Assembly: GCF_037975245.1 (NCBI RefSeq)
Contig: NC_092562.1
Coordinates: 26,525,054 to 26,589,053 of the forward strand
DNA: 64,000 bases
Direction of reading: 5' to 3'
DNA from: Apostichopus japonicus
Taxonomy: Eukaryota; Echinodermata; Holothuroidea; Aspidochirotida; Stichopodidae
The position numbers were made by a program, and so were the translations under genes. The stretch's first letter is position 1. The number at the start of each line of letters is the position of its first letter. The notes beneath the pieces were generated by a model. That model was not told the DNA's origin. It made no database searches and worked only from the letters and a program-made list of their open reading frames with translations. This document shows positions 25,387 to 38,500 of this stretch, piece after piece.

Positions 25387-27241
25387 CAGGGGCGTATCCA
25401 GGATTTTCTAACCCGGGGGGCGCGAATTACTATCTAAGCGGAGCGCCACCATCGGTTGGCGCGCAGCGTACAAGAAAATTTCTGGTTTTGATACCCCCTA
25501 GATCACCGGAAATGGCACTTCTCGGGCTTGAAAATGACCAACCAGGTGTACACTTTTGCCTGAGAACCAAGTATTTCCCAATAGTTTTTTTTCCCCAGCC
25601 ATAACCTTTTTGAAGATTTTCACCAGTTACGCATCATGTACGACCTCATCGCATGTCCTGTGGATCATTGCTTTTGTAGGTGATTCTACGTCGCGGCCCA
25701 CAATTCCCGACAGCCCCACTTTTGAAGGTTTTCAGCCCATTATTTGTTCCGAATTTGAAAATTCACATTCCCGTGAAATAAATTCACTTCAAAACATACC
25801 CATAATGTTGCAAAAAATGTCATCTGTGGACAACCAATATAGAAAAACCTCCTTCAAGTCTAACAGACCGGTCAAAATTACACCAGTAGAGGGAAGTATG
25901 ATTAAGAATGTTGGTCAGATAATTTTCGAAAATAATTTATTGGTGTACAAATGTTAAACCTTCTTATAACGGCTATTATAAAACTTGGTTGAAGGAAATG
26001 AAAAAAATAGCAGATATTTCGGAAACCGAACACAACACACATAGGCGTAGGATGCGGGGGGGGGGGGGGCGGGGGCTACTGAAAGAAAAATAAATTGCAA
26101 TGATGTAGCTAAAGGAAATGAATCTCCTTGATAATTAAAATAAAGTTCTATAAGCTTTGCCGACTTATTCGCCATTACTAATGTAAAAGATAATTAACAT
26201 AATTTGACCTCCATGCTTTTTACTACATCTACATAAGACATTTCGTTGTTTACATTAGCATCCCGCGGAATACTGCGCAATTTCCACGGACCGTACGGTA
26301 CACGATGGCATGCAATAATAACCGATGCTTGCTTATATGATATTGACTTTAACATGCTGAACGCGCGCGGAGCGCGCGAAAAATTCAGGTTATATTTTTC
26401 GGGTTACATCCCCCAAATCAAATTGGGTTCCTATTACTACACACATCGACAGTTTTGAGGCTGTTCAACCTGGAACCGCCATTTTCATGCTCACTGATAT
26501 GATGTCATATCTGCTGTTTACTTTATAAATTCGAACAGGCGCGTAGCGAATAATTTGCCAAGGGACGGCCGAAGCCTGTAGGCAAACTATCTAAGCGTAG
26601 CGCCACCACGAGTTGGCGCGAAGCTTACAAGAAAGTTTTGGCCGAAACTGCCTCCCAGATCGCTGGAAATGGCACTTCCCATGCCTTCTGAGTTGCATCT
26701 AAGCATTTTCTATTTTGAAATTACTAGCGATATCATAAAAAAAAATAAACTCGGGGGGGGGGGCGTTTGCCCCCTTCCCGAAATGCGTCATGTTCCCCGA
26801 CGACTCGGTCGAGTTCGAGACCAGCCACAGTTGGTTTCATAGCACAATTGTTTAAGGCGTCCATACACACACACGCGTTATGATAGACCATATATAGTAT
26901 ATATATTTAGATACATTAGTGAGAGAGGAAAAATGGAAACATCAAAAATGGAGTTAGGGTAGGGTGAGGCGCACGCCCCTTCCGAAATCCTCGATCTGTG
27001 ACTGGCTACCCGGCCATGTGTATATAATAGGGATCAGCGCTGTAATTATGTCACTGTTCTCCTTTCACTCCCTTGGCGTTTTTTTTTTTCTTTTACTCCC
27101 TCCTTTTCTCCTTTTTTCTCTCTTTCTTCTTTTTCTTTTCCCTTCCTTCCTCTCCTCCTCCTCTTTCCCCCCTCTTTTTTCTCTCCTCTTTTTCTTACCC
27201 GGGGGGCGCGCGCCCCCAGCACCCCCCTGGATACGCGCCTG
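25387..27241. mobile_element. Composite hAT-like element cluster
   Basis: The left end is CAGGGGCGTATCCAGG; the right end as reverse complement is CAGGCGCGTATCCAGG, both beside G/C tracts. A second left-end-like sequence, CAGGCGCGTAGCG, at 26536 starts a nested member. Both left ends are followed by the conserved block (25429-25480 and 26586-26639). I find no matching 8 bp flanks, so outer boundaries may belong to different insertions. A pyrimidine-rich tract fills 27070-27195. Confidence 0.55.
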
Positions 27242-27424
27242 ATATCACATCATATTGTATATTACTCAACGCAGTTAGTGCAATAAACAACTGGGTGCTA
27301 CAATTTGCTAATTGCACCAAAGGTCGCAGTCGCTATAACGAAGAAGTGGCTTCAAGCAGATTTTATACGAGTTATAACAGCCAAGAGCCACATAACATAA
27401 TATAACACATTCACACGAATTATG

Positions 27425-27900
27425 CCTCCTATCTTGCGATATCCTGTTTACAAGGTTTTCATTGTTTGACGTGTGGTGATCTCAGGTGACCTTTACAAAA
27501 AACAAGATAGTTCTCGTACTCAATATGAAACATTACACATGCTACATATATAAACGTATTCATACAGTACTTCCTTTCATAAGATATCAGGTTTACAAGG
27601 TTTGACATCGAGTGACCTCAAATTACTTTTGACACCAAAAACGATAGGGTTCTTGTACTTTAAACGGGCATCCACATTGCAAAGTATGATATTCGTCAGT
27701 TTCTAATCTTGAGATATTGTGTTTACAATGTTTTCACAATTTGACCACTGGTGACCTCAAATGACCTTTGACCACATGAAAAATAAGGGTATTTTTTAAT
27801 GATTGGGCACATACGTGTTAAGTATGAGTTTTATCAAAGTTACCCTTCTTGAGATATCATCTTTACAAGCAAGGCGTCACACACATCAACACAATAATGA
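27425..27900. repeat. Second array with TGACCTTTGACC-like units
   Basis: It has about three units of the same pattern as 6.2-7.3 kb (tgtttacaaggttttc, gtgacctcaaatgaccTTTGACC, tgagatatc) and ends likewise in a cgtcacacacatc tail. Confidence 0.65.
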
Positions 27901-28204
27901 CTGTACAAGTTTCTCTTGTCATCGAAATCAAAATGCAAACTAAGAATAAACCCCCAAAAAACAAAATGCAAAAACAGACATCATCCAACAACAAAGACAA
28001 ACATATATGTATCCGAGACCACCATGAAAGAAAAATAAATAAAACAACTCACCAACAAAAAAATACAAGCAAATGGAATCGAACTAAAAAATTGATTACT
28101 CCATTCATTTCGAAATTATTACCGCGTGCTGACAGTTCCGAATCGCTGTAAATATTGAATGTCTATTCTGTCTGATCACTGAGTAAATAAGTAAACTATT
28201 GTGA

Positions 28205-28350
28205 CGAAGATAACGATGATAGTAATAATAATACTATAATAATAATAATTATATTAATCATAATCATAATAACAATAACAAAAATAGTAACAATAATAAT
28301 AATAATAATAATAATCATAATAATAACAATAATAATAATCTAAAAAATAA
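28205..28350. repeat. ATT/AAT-type microsatellite
   Basis: Interrupted AAT/ATA trinucleotide run, including an uninterrupted aataataataataataataat stretch near 28293. Confidence 0.85.
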
Positions 28351-31300
28351 TAATATTCGTTAAAATCCTTCTGAGAAAGGAAGTTTCTTTAGTATTTGGT
28401 AAACATCAAGCTTTCTGCAACTAGAGACACCTCTATTGTTCCTTCCCTTGAATAGAAGAAGAAAGGAATGAGAAGACCAATACTACATTCGTAGTTGGCA
28501 CACGCTTGAATTATACTAGAGAATGCTAAAAAGGAATTCAAGTCAACATTAGTTTATCGACAACTCTTTTATTGCCAAGTCTAGTCAAGTAACAATTCGA
28601 TAAAATTATGACTCCAGTCCAAGTAATTGACTTGAGTAAACGCTGCAAATTGGATAGCATGATATAAAACAACATGCTGGTCTGCTTTGGACAGTTCTAA
28701 TCCACATATTTATTGAGGTGGATAGTGTAGCAAATTGAGCAAAACTTACAGTTGAATGAATTACTACTTTAATATGTAGAGAAACACAAAGAATGAAAGT
28801 CTGAAGTGTAAGCATTGTAAACCATTGCATAAATTTAACATAATGTTACCAATGATCTATACTAGTTACCATACTGTTAAACACATTATGAACCAATCAT
28901 TTATTTTCTCTAACAGGGTCAATTGTTTCACTATTTACTTGTAATGTTTACACCAGTTCTTGTGATAAAAACTTGTGAGGATACTGTAGTGACAAACAAT
29001 GTGACACATATATTCAAGATTAAAATATTCCAAACGGCTACTTGAAAACCATCTCAATATTTTGTCCCAACTCAAGATATAATTGATTGAATGTAACATA
29101 TTTTGAAAGGATAAACCTTCAAATACAGATCAAAGCAGGGAGTCTGTGATATCATCCTGACGAATGCTCTTTAAACGTTTTACTAATGCTATTATAAACT
29201 TCTTGATGATTTATTCTTGAAAACTGATACATTTGCTTAGCTATACAGTTCTACTTAGTTAGAAGTTCACCCAATATACTTTTTGTTTCAGAAACATTAT
29301 TTCCCTCTGTGTATAAATCATTAGCAAATTCCCCCCCCCCCCCAAAAAAAAAACAACAACTCAAAGACATTGTTAGCGGAAGTGACCTGATGACTTCATC
29401 CATGGCGCTGTTGCCATGCAGATGGATTTACAAAATATCATCGCAAAAAACATTCTTTTTAATAATTTTACAACGCAAGTCAGCCATCAGAAAATCCTTA
29501 TAAGCTTTCTGTGTTATTGTTATTTGCAAGGAATGTAACACATGGTTGGTTCATTTATTATCACATCAACAGTTGTTACAATTATATCATTCTGCAAACA
29601 AAATTTCAGAAATAGTATTTATTTTAAGATTAAATCAGTGCTACAAAAGAAGGTGATGATTGATATATGAAACGGAGCACTAAGCCGTAACTATTCCTGT
29701 CTTAATACATGTCTTCGTAGCTTTACATGTCATGCTTGTGCATCGTAATATATTTTTTTTATTATCTGTAATTTGATTAGGAAGGTGCAAAAGGTTAATT
29801 GATGCAAAATAAAAGCAGAGTTCAGAGAAAAACAAAACGTTCGTGTTTCTGTATGTTATTCACTTAATTTGTTTACCTTGGATTGAATAGGGTTCTGTAT
29901 TTTCTTTAGGTTATGTGAAGTTATCGATATCTAAAATGACTAGTGTATTCATATGTTATGATAATGCAACCAACTGTGACGAAAATTATTAAGAGAGGTC
30001 AACCTCAAAATAACATTATTTTGGAAACGATATTTGGGAATTTAATGCAAATGTTATCAGATTGTTTTGAATATGATAAAAATAATAAGAAAAAAAAAAC
30101 GAGGCCACACAACCCCAACCCTGTGTGCCCATGTCTCTACGAAACCAAGCTAAAATTATCTATGAAATAAAATGGTGTCATGGCAATACAGAAAATGGTG
30201 TCCAATGATTAGTGCACGCATATAATTGAACTTAAAATGTCAAAGGTCATGTATTCTGTGAAGTTGAAAGATTCTAGAAGCGGATCTTTAGTCTCATGGA
30301 ACAGTTACTAAAACTTGGTAGATGTATGTAGATGTATGACATGCTTCCAGAAAAAAATGGCATCATATTGGCATTGGTCATATGAAACAGACTTTGGAAA
30401 AAAATGCAAATTTCGTTTTTAAACCATATTTCAACATAAATAGCACTGGTAAAATTAAATGAGACTATGTAAACACAAACTGAGCAACCAATGAATTCAT
30501 TTGAAGGTTAAAACTATCCTGTGTGGTATAAATGTTTGTTCATACAAACAAAGTAGTGAATTAAACAAAATTTCGGCCGTAAAGGTTTTCGAACGACTGA
30601 ATATTACAACAATAGTCGGATCACATTGAAGGGTAATCCAGTGTTGGAAAGGTTGCACAGGATATTGTATGTCTACCTCATGTGGCTCACTCATCTCAAG
30701 CTTCGGAGGTTGCACACATATAACATTCATAGCAAACCATCAGCAATGCCTCATTTTCTTAAAAAATCATTTCGATTGAAACTTTAAGTTATTTATATAT
30801 TTATAGGCTTTAATTTATTAATATCAATTCTAACTGGAGTGTTGTTGAAGAACATGTTTTGCTGTAAACTTCTGCATATGGACCAAATTTTTGGGGAAGC
30901 AGAAGGGGTATGGTTGATGGAGCTGTTTGACTTCAATTGGGCGAACTTGTCGCTTCTTTTGGGCATCTGGATATTTTTGCTTGGGTATGTAAAGTGTATC
31001 GCTTCAAGACAGCTGTAAGAAACCTGTGGTATTATTGCACCCCATCTGCTGGTTGGATTCATATGCTAGCATATTTATGGGCAGCACTTTGAATTACAAG
31101 TGAATCGACAGAAGATCGTACTGATGATACATATTAAGAATAGGAAAAAAACATTTTTGTTAATTTGTGTGATAATATCTAAGGGAAGCAATGATTAAAG
31201 ATTTGTTGACAACAATTAAGTAAATGTAAACATTCAAATTCAGACATGTAAATATATATGCACAAATGAAAAGAATTTAAATTTTACTGTGCTATAGTAA

Positions 31301-32201
31301 ACATTTTACTTTTATTTAAGATCTTTGTTTTCATTAATTTCTGGAAAATATCGAGGTACTTCATGCAGTGTAGAGTAGCAATATCATGCTGGCCATCATA
31401 TGCAGACTTTGAATTTCATTTCTTCTCTTTATTGCGGTCAGCTTTACATCTCAAAGCCAAACCTGGCAATGACAATTACATTCAAAACAGTATTTTCATT
31501 CTAAAATCTTTCATATTATCTAATTAAGCTGATGAGATTCACCTTCACCTACACAAGAGAACGAACATGACAAGACCGTCAACCTTCATCAGGCAGTGAG
31601 AATCATTATTGTTAACTTTTTTTTTAAATTAACGCAGAATAGAAATCTTAAAGGGTGTGAAGACTCGCGCAAAAAGAAACGTCTAATGCCGGTATTCTGA
31701 CCTAATTTCGAATGAGGTGTAACAGGAATGTTAGACACCACCATCGATCCCAGAAAATACACACACACAGGGCTTGCTACCGTCGGTAATAAGACATTAG
31801 TGTACAGTCAGTACACACAGCTGCGGTCAATACCCACAGCACAGTGTACAAACGATACAGCGATGGAAATCTCAGGTCCAGCTAAAGATAACAATGTATC
31901 ACGTTCCATTACTGTCTGCTTTTATTAGCAACACGAAATAAACTTCACCTGCAAGCAACAGAAAGTTAACTTTTTCAGATGGCTGCACGCGGTTTGAAGC
32001 GAGACTTCAATGCCTTTAAAATGAAGGTTAATTGTATTACCTTGTATTAAAGAAGAAGCTTCAGCTGTGACTGAATCTATTGCAACATTGTAGGAATGAT
32101 ATAAATGAATTAACATCGTCTTACCACGTGTAAACAACAGTTGAACTCTCTGTACTGATATAATTGTGTACTCCCATTCATGAGTACTGTATTGTCAAAC
32201 G
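28351..32201. other. Intergenic region between gene A and gene B, nothing recognised
   Basis: AT-rich sequence with only short non-conserved open frames. No tRNA, known gene or complete transposon is evident. Distal regulatory sequence of gene B could lie here but is not visible by eye. Confidence 0.4.
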
Positions 32202-32207
32202 TTTATT
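32202..32207 (-). terminator. Candidate polyadenylation signal of gene A
   Basis: AATAAA on the minus strand about 230 nt after the gene A stop. I see no closer AATAAA or ATTAAA between it and the stop codon. Confidence 0.35.
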
Positions 32208-32436
32208 GTCACGACCTGTCTCTGGAGTGCCACCAATCGTTGTATTGAGTGTAATCCCAAATTATCCATAAATAATTAAATTGCAAAAATATTAAGTATA
32301 CTAAAAATATTCTTACTTCCTTGTCAAAATAAGCATAGAAGATCCAATACAAAATGATTATCGTTTCTTTTGCTTCAATCTAAAGATGTAGAAGAATATC
32401 TGAAATTTAAAAATCCATAAAAAATGAAAATTCTTC

Positions 32437-32511
32437 TCAGTAGATCACAGAATAGTCATCTTGGTTGTTCAAATAACACCTCAGTAACTTCAGACACAGC
32501 ATGTAGTTATC
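32437..32511 (-). CDS. Gene A last coding exon
   Basis: 75 nt; acceptor tatatttcag|GATAAC. It encodes DNYMLCLKLLRCYLNN and a short tail ending SVIY, then TGA (32437-32439). This matches the final helix of receptor PTP D2 domains (QYxFCY...LEYL), so the protein ends at the usual place. Confidence 0.75.
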   Translation of the reverse strand, partial: DNYMLCLKLLRCYLNNQDDYSVIY

Positions 32512-35500
32512 CTGAAATATAAAACATATTGTATTAGGAATCAACATTGTTTGATATAGGTCCTGAAAAGATTAAACCTAATTGACAGGGATGATATTAA
32601 GATATTAATATGTGTGAATATATCGTTTTCAAACTTAAAGATGGCAAGAAGATCTTAACATTGATCAATCATAACAAAGAGAATAATCAGTAAGGTTGAT
32701 GAAAGTTCTCTGGATTTCGAAGCAATAAATGTATTCTTCAATATCATGTAACTTCATGTATTTTTTTATTGTTTGCTAAATATAAATAAATGCTTGTTTA
32801 AAGGAAGTTTCACATGAAAATATTACCTGTGATAACATGAAGTTCACATTTTTCCTTCTCAATTTCTGCACAGCCAGATATAAGTCACAGGCGCCTTCTT
32901 TCTCCAGACATTGGATTTGAGCTTTAGCTGTGACATACACAGCACTGACACCAACTCCATTTCTGAAATAAAAATGAGCAAAGTCCAGTTTCTCCTGAAT
33001 TACTGCTAAACTATGTGTATGCATTTTAAACATGAAGTAGACAAACTTGTTAATAAAAGTCCTACTAACTGCTGGTTTTAACGTCTTGTGCAATGCAGCC
33101 TTATAGAACTGCTTTTTAAACCATCATTATTTATCCAAAAATCTTAGCTTTTATGATCCGGCTAATATGTACAAATCAGCAAATATACATACAGACAGTG
33201 CATAACTGTAGGACCAGATGTTATGTTTCTAGTTGACTGAATGAAATCCAACATCTTATGAAGATCTTCATCATCACCAAGAAATGCTTCAAAAGTCAAG
33301 TGATTCACAATAACTGATTCCTGGGAAAAAGATCAAGTGAAAATTTATGAAATTACTTGATGTAGTTAAGATATGTACAATGAGAGGTGGAATCAGTTGG
33401 GTAACTATTTCACAAGCAAAGCATAGAGAGCCATTCATTGTACTAAAAACCGTGATTTAATCCAAGAAGATGAATCATATTCTTAAATGTTTTACGTCAT
33501 GATTTCTGAGATTACCGGATGATCTTGGTGTATGACTTCAAATTTCTGTGTTCTCAATAGATCTTGACTTTCGGTGTTAACACACTTCACTGTGATGGAT
33601 CCATACGTGATCAACCCAGCATCTGGCCAGTACTTTGCAGCTGTCTATTAAATTACACAATAAAGAAAGAGGTGAAAACAATAAAAATGCCTAACAATCT
33701 TCATTATGCTTCTTTTTTTTTTATAAATTCTTGTTATAATAACAACTTGTAAAATAAATGTAGTGTTTTATGGACATTAAGATTCATTACTAAGTTTACT
33801 TTTATTGCAAACCAGATCATCAAATGATATTAGAAAATGGATGATAGGAATATGCGTGGATGTGAGAGGTTTAATGCAGACAGACCAAGTGGCCTAGTTT
33901 TAAAAAGCTTGCATGCCATAAACTTCTTACAAAAGTAATCCATGTCTTTTAACAAACCTTGTTAGCTGTGCTCATGTCATTCAGCATTATAATGGTACTG
34001 CATTTGTAATCATAGACAAGTCTCCAAAAATCTTCCAAGATTGAAGCCAGAGGATCTTGGGTCAAAATCATTGAACAATCATCCTATATAAAACATAGAA
34101 ATATATTTTTTTATAAGAAACTAAGGCGTACAGGCAGCGAAATATTTGAAACAAGCATTTTCAACACCTAAATATTTTTCTGAACAAACATATCTGGTAG
34201 TTCTCCTGTGTTGCTTTAAATTAAAATTCCTGAATCAGACCTTTTGATCAAAACCACATCCATATATTTTTTTTTTTATTATAGAGCTATACATTTTAAA
34301 TTCTTTTTGCATAGTTTAAAGTATTAATTCACTGTTGAATGGTACATTGCTACAAGAAGTTGAGTATTAATGTCATTTTAAATGCAGAAAATAATGATAT
34401 CCAGGCAAACATTCAAGCATATATTGCTGTAGTCATATGCAAGTTGAATCTGAAGAACATATACCATTATGACATCATGGACGACATACTACTTACCGAT
34501 AAACATAATTTACACTGATACAACAATATCAATAGTTAAAGTTAAAGGGCACTGACTTAATGCTGATATATTGTATACACTCAAAAATCATTGCACTTCA
34601 GGTTGTATTTGTATACCGCTGTTTATCTGTCAGATTGTATTTACATAACATTGTTTATCTTTCAGAAATGACCTTCTCAGCATCTGAGGCACATCGCATT
34701 ACGGACGACTTAGTTTAACACACATACAGTAGTTTTTAGTCAGTTGCTCAGATGTAACACCAAACTTGGAAGGAAACTATGTAACATTTAAGGCATAATA
34801 TCACAATTTTATGGAGCATATACAATTTGTCAGCGACTAAAACAGAGTTGTATGTACCTCAAGGGTAATGAGTTATTCATACACAGTTAAAAGAACATGT
34901 TTTGATTGATTCTTTAAATTAAAAACCAAAAACAATGGGTTAATTAACATTCTTTTTTAGGACAAAGTAGCTGATTTCATCATGCATTTTAAGAGTGTTG
35001 GAATATATCGAGAACCAGAATACCCGTAAAAGCATAACAACATTCAAAACTTTCTCTTTTTAGTTTGATCTTAATAAATCAACAATCAAATTCTGCCTAA
35101 TCGTCTGGCTTAACTGACGTTCAAGATATTGAGTTTGGGGTTTCAATTAAAAATTGCAGAATATTTCTCTTCTATTAAAATGACATATTATCTACTTCTG
35201 GGATATATGGTTAAATAAACATCTTAAAACACCATACATCAGCCTGAACTAACCGATTCCTACTCTGCAATTGCATTTGGCACTATCATTACTCAAAGGA
35301 CGCATTCTACCAAAATAATGTGAGTCTTGAGTTGCTTGACTTTATTAAACAATATAGTCCAGCAAATATTGTTCACCATGCAGGCTAATGCATAGGCTCA
35401 AATACCATCCTTTCTTCTTAAATATAGGAGCTTATCCTAAAATACCATCAAAAGTTACAAGTATTTATAATACCACTAGTCTAGGAAAAGCTTGTGAATA

Positions 35501-38500
35501 AATCTTCATGCATGGATGTACTAACCTCTAGCTTGGTAGCATTTACATAATCATTGCTGCCATGAGTAACACCATTTGACTTTAAGACTGGTCTGTATGA
35601 GTCCACTGTAAATAATTCAATAAATCATCATAGAAAACATTTGCTGGATACTTTTGTGATGGCAAATAAGTCTGATTAAACAATTAATTCCCATTGTCAT
35701 TGGAAACAAAGTTTGAAGCAATTTTAATTAATTTAATCCATTTTCATTGATTTCCTATCTATTGAAACATTTGATAGAAACTAAAGACAGCCATGTACAA
35801 AGCTATTATGCTACAGTAAACACGAACAATTTCACACCATACCTTCATAGATTATTACATTTGAGAAATTGGTAAAGTATTTAAAGTGTAGTAAGAAAAA
35901 ACAAGTTTCGTCCTTTAAATAAATATATATGTATTGAAATGAATCAGTTTCAATAGTTGTGCTAAATAAGTGCCTTAGTTAAAAAATAAAAAGGCATATA
36001 CAGAATTAAGAGGTATATTTAGACTGTAGTTACCATTTTTATTAGTAATTTAAAAACGAAAAGTTCTGCTAAGAAATCAACTCAAAATTTCAAGTACTGA
36101 ATAAGTGAGTAGACTGAATCCTTACTTGCGGAGCCAGAAGAGAATAAACTTTATGATAGAGACATTATGGTTTTAAGATCTCTGAAGCGGTCTCACTTGT
36201 AGGGGTGGAGGTTCTCTTCCGGAAACAAAGGAGACATTAAATGGTGCATGGTGCATTAAATGGTGTGGAGTGTTAGCTCAGTGGTTAACACCGGTGCCTT
36301 TCAATCATAAGGTCCCTGGTTCGAGTCACTCCCAGATTAATGTATGTCGTCCAGTTACAGAGTTGTTGACAATTAACAATTCATAATCATGGACGTTAAA
36401 TATGAATGTGAGAGACTGACTTCGGTCAGCTTGCGGCTTTGATAAGCCAATTAGGCTTCTTCGCGAGTTCCTGCTTGCAGGAGGACCTAATAACCATACA
36501 TATAAGTAAGGTCTTTTGAACTGGCTATAAATGCAAGGTTTACTAAAACTACTTTATGTGAGCTTTAAAAAAGGGAGGGAGTTCCTATTCTCCCGCAGCA
36601 AAATGAAAAGAAATCCCTAACTAAATTTTCCAACAACTGACGATCGGAGGAGAAACCAAGGCCCCCCTGGCCCTCCCCATTTTAGCACGCCGTTGATTGA
36701 AGGCTTTGTACATACAAGGAATTATTCCAGGAAATCTGTTTTTGTAGGCATTCTCTTGGGATTCTCCCATCTGCTCCTGCCGTGGCATGTTAAGTTCTTG
36801 GATTTTTGTCAGTGCCTGAAGGAGGAAGTAAGAAACTGGAATCTTCATGATATTGATAAGATAAATGAATTTGACATTCATAAGTCAGTAAGCTAACAAT
36901 GTAATTGATGGTTAGCCTACAAATTAATATTCTCAGCAGAGACATGTTTAGTGTCCATTGGTTAACCATAAGATATTTCTAAAAATGTTTCTTACGATTG
37001 TCCAAGAAGAATGAGAAAAAGGAATAGTGCTATTAACTTGACTTGTCTTTAGTGAGATTTTTGTAACTGTACTGTAAGTCTACTGTACTGAATCACATAA
37101 CCACTGATGACAGGTGAATGTGTTAATGTAACTCACACTAAAATTGTCCTACGTAAGATTGATTTGTAGTCTTTTGATATATTGTTATACTTAAGTAGAC
37201 AGGATCCTAGAAACAGATTAATGGATATGTGTTGACATACATGCATTCAAGGGAACCATCTGAAAACATTAAATTCAGCTTACAGAAAATTCTTGAACAG
37301 CTTTACGATTCAAAGTCTGATCATCCATGCCCTTAAACTCCTCTGCTAATGTTCTTGTTTTCTCTGGTGTTAGCTGAGCCTGCTGCAAGGTGTCGTATAT
37401 ATATAGATACTGCACCTGTTGACATTACCATAACCGTTAATGACTTTTGTAAGCATCAATTAGTATGACAATATCAAAGTAAATCAACAGAGTATATTTA
37501 AAATAAGGAATTCATGACAATGCTCAGTTACTTTTCATTCTCCTCGACATACATGATGATTGAATGTTCAATCGAGCCTTGTTACAGATTAATGGAGTTA
37601 CTAAGTATTGGACCCTTTAAGCAAACAAAGAATTTTAGATACAGAGAAATGAAAAATATGAATTTGGAGGTTTCATAAAAAAAAATTTAAGTTACATTTA
37701 GTTTATTGCAGCAGTAAAACACATTTTACCCAATAGCAAATCATATCAGACTTTAAGAAAAAATATTTTGACAAACACAAAACCTGCTGGCAAAAGTATT
37801 ACTTCAGTAAATGTGAATCTATTACTAAATCACAAACCCGGGTAAGGACCATGTCCATTCTGTCTTCTCTCAGATTTCTGATAACATTATAGATGCTGAT
37901 CGTGCTATTAGATCTAAGCACATCCACCAGTTGGTACAGGGCTAGAAAAGTACCTGTTGATCCACTCCCATCTCTGTTAAAAAAGTATTGCCGAATTATT
38001 TACTTCAAATTCACTTCTATGTAAGCATGTATAATAAACATCTTTATAAACTATTTTTTAGTTCACAAACACTGTTTCAAATAGTATTTGAAATCTGTTT
38101 TGCTACGATGGAAAAGTTTCCTATAGTCAACCTTGTAAAAATATCATAACACTTGCCACAAGAAATGGTATCTGTTATTTTATATTTATTCATTATATTA
38201 GTTATGTTAACTAATATCTGTAAGTGGTGAAAGATTGAACTTAATTAGAAATAATTAGACAAAGCTATTGTGGTAAGAAAATTTACATATTATTTTCATG
38301 TAGGTCTGAATCCTAAACTCTCAAGTACATGAGCAGAAAACTTGTTACCTGCAGTGGATGAGCATAGGTGACATCTTGGTCTCCACTTGCTTCATCTTCA
38401 CCTGTTTAATGAAATCAATCAGGTTTGTGTAATCTTCTGGAACTCCTCCTTGAGGCCAACCATGAAACTGAAGCTGGTGGACATTTAGAATTTTGTCATC

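Noticed and set aside
25556-25957. 133-codon open frame on plus
   Set aside because: It lies within a hAT-like composite, has no recognisable domain and shows no splice or codon evidence; treated as chance.
27070-27195. Pyrimidine-rich tract as a coding or regulatory element
   Set aside because: Simple-sequence T/C run inside a transposon; the hydrophobic translated frames are artefacts.
25387-27241. Single clean hAT insertion
   Set aside because: Flanking octamers (ACTGTACC, ATATCACA) do not match and extra internal termini are present, so it is reported as composite.
33516-33640. WPD motif in D2 (YWPDAG) as a catalytic loop
   Set aside because: It sits at the KCxxYWP strand upstream of the true loop position, so it does not restore catalysis.
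36267-36332. Possible functional tRNA gene
   Set aside because: A and B boxes are good, but the head is only about 66 nt, the anticodon arm is poor and it continues into a repeat-like body, so it was called a SINE.
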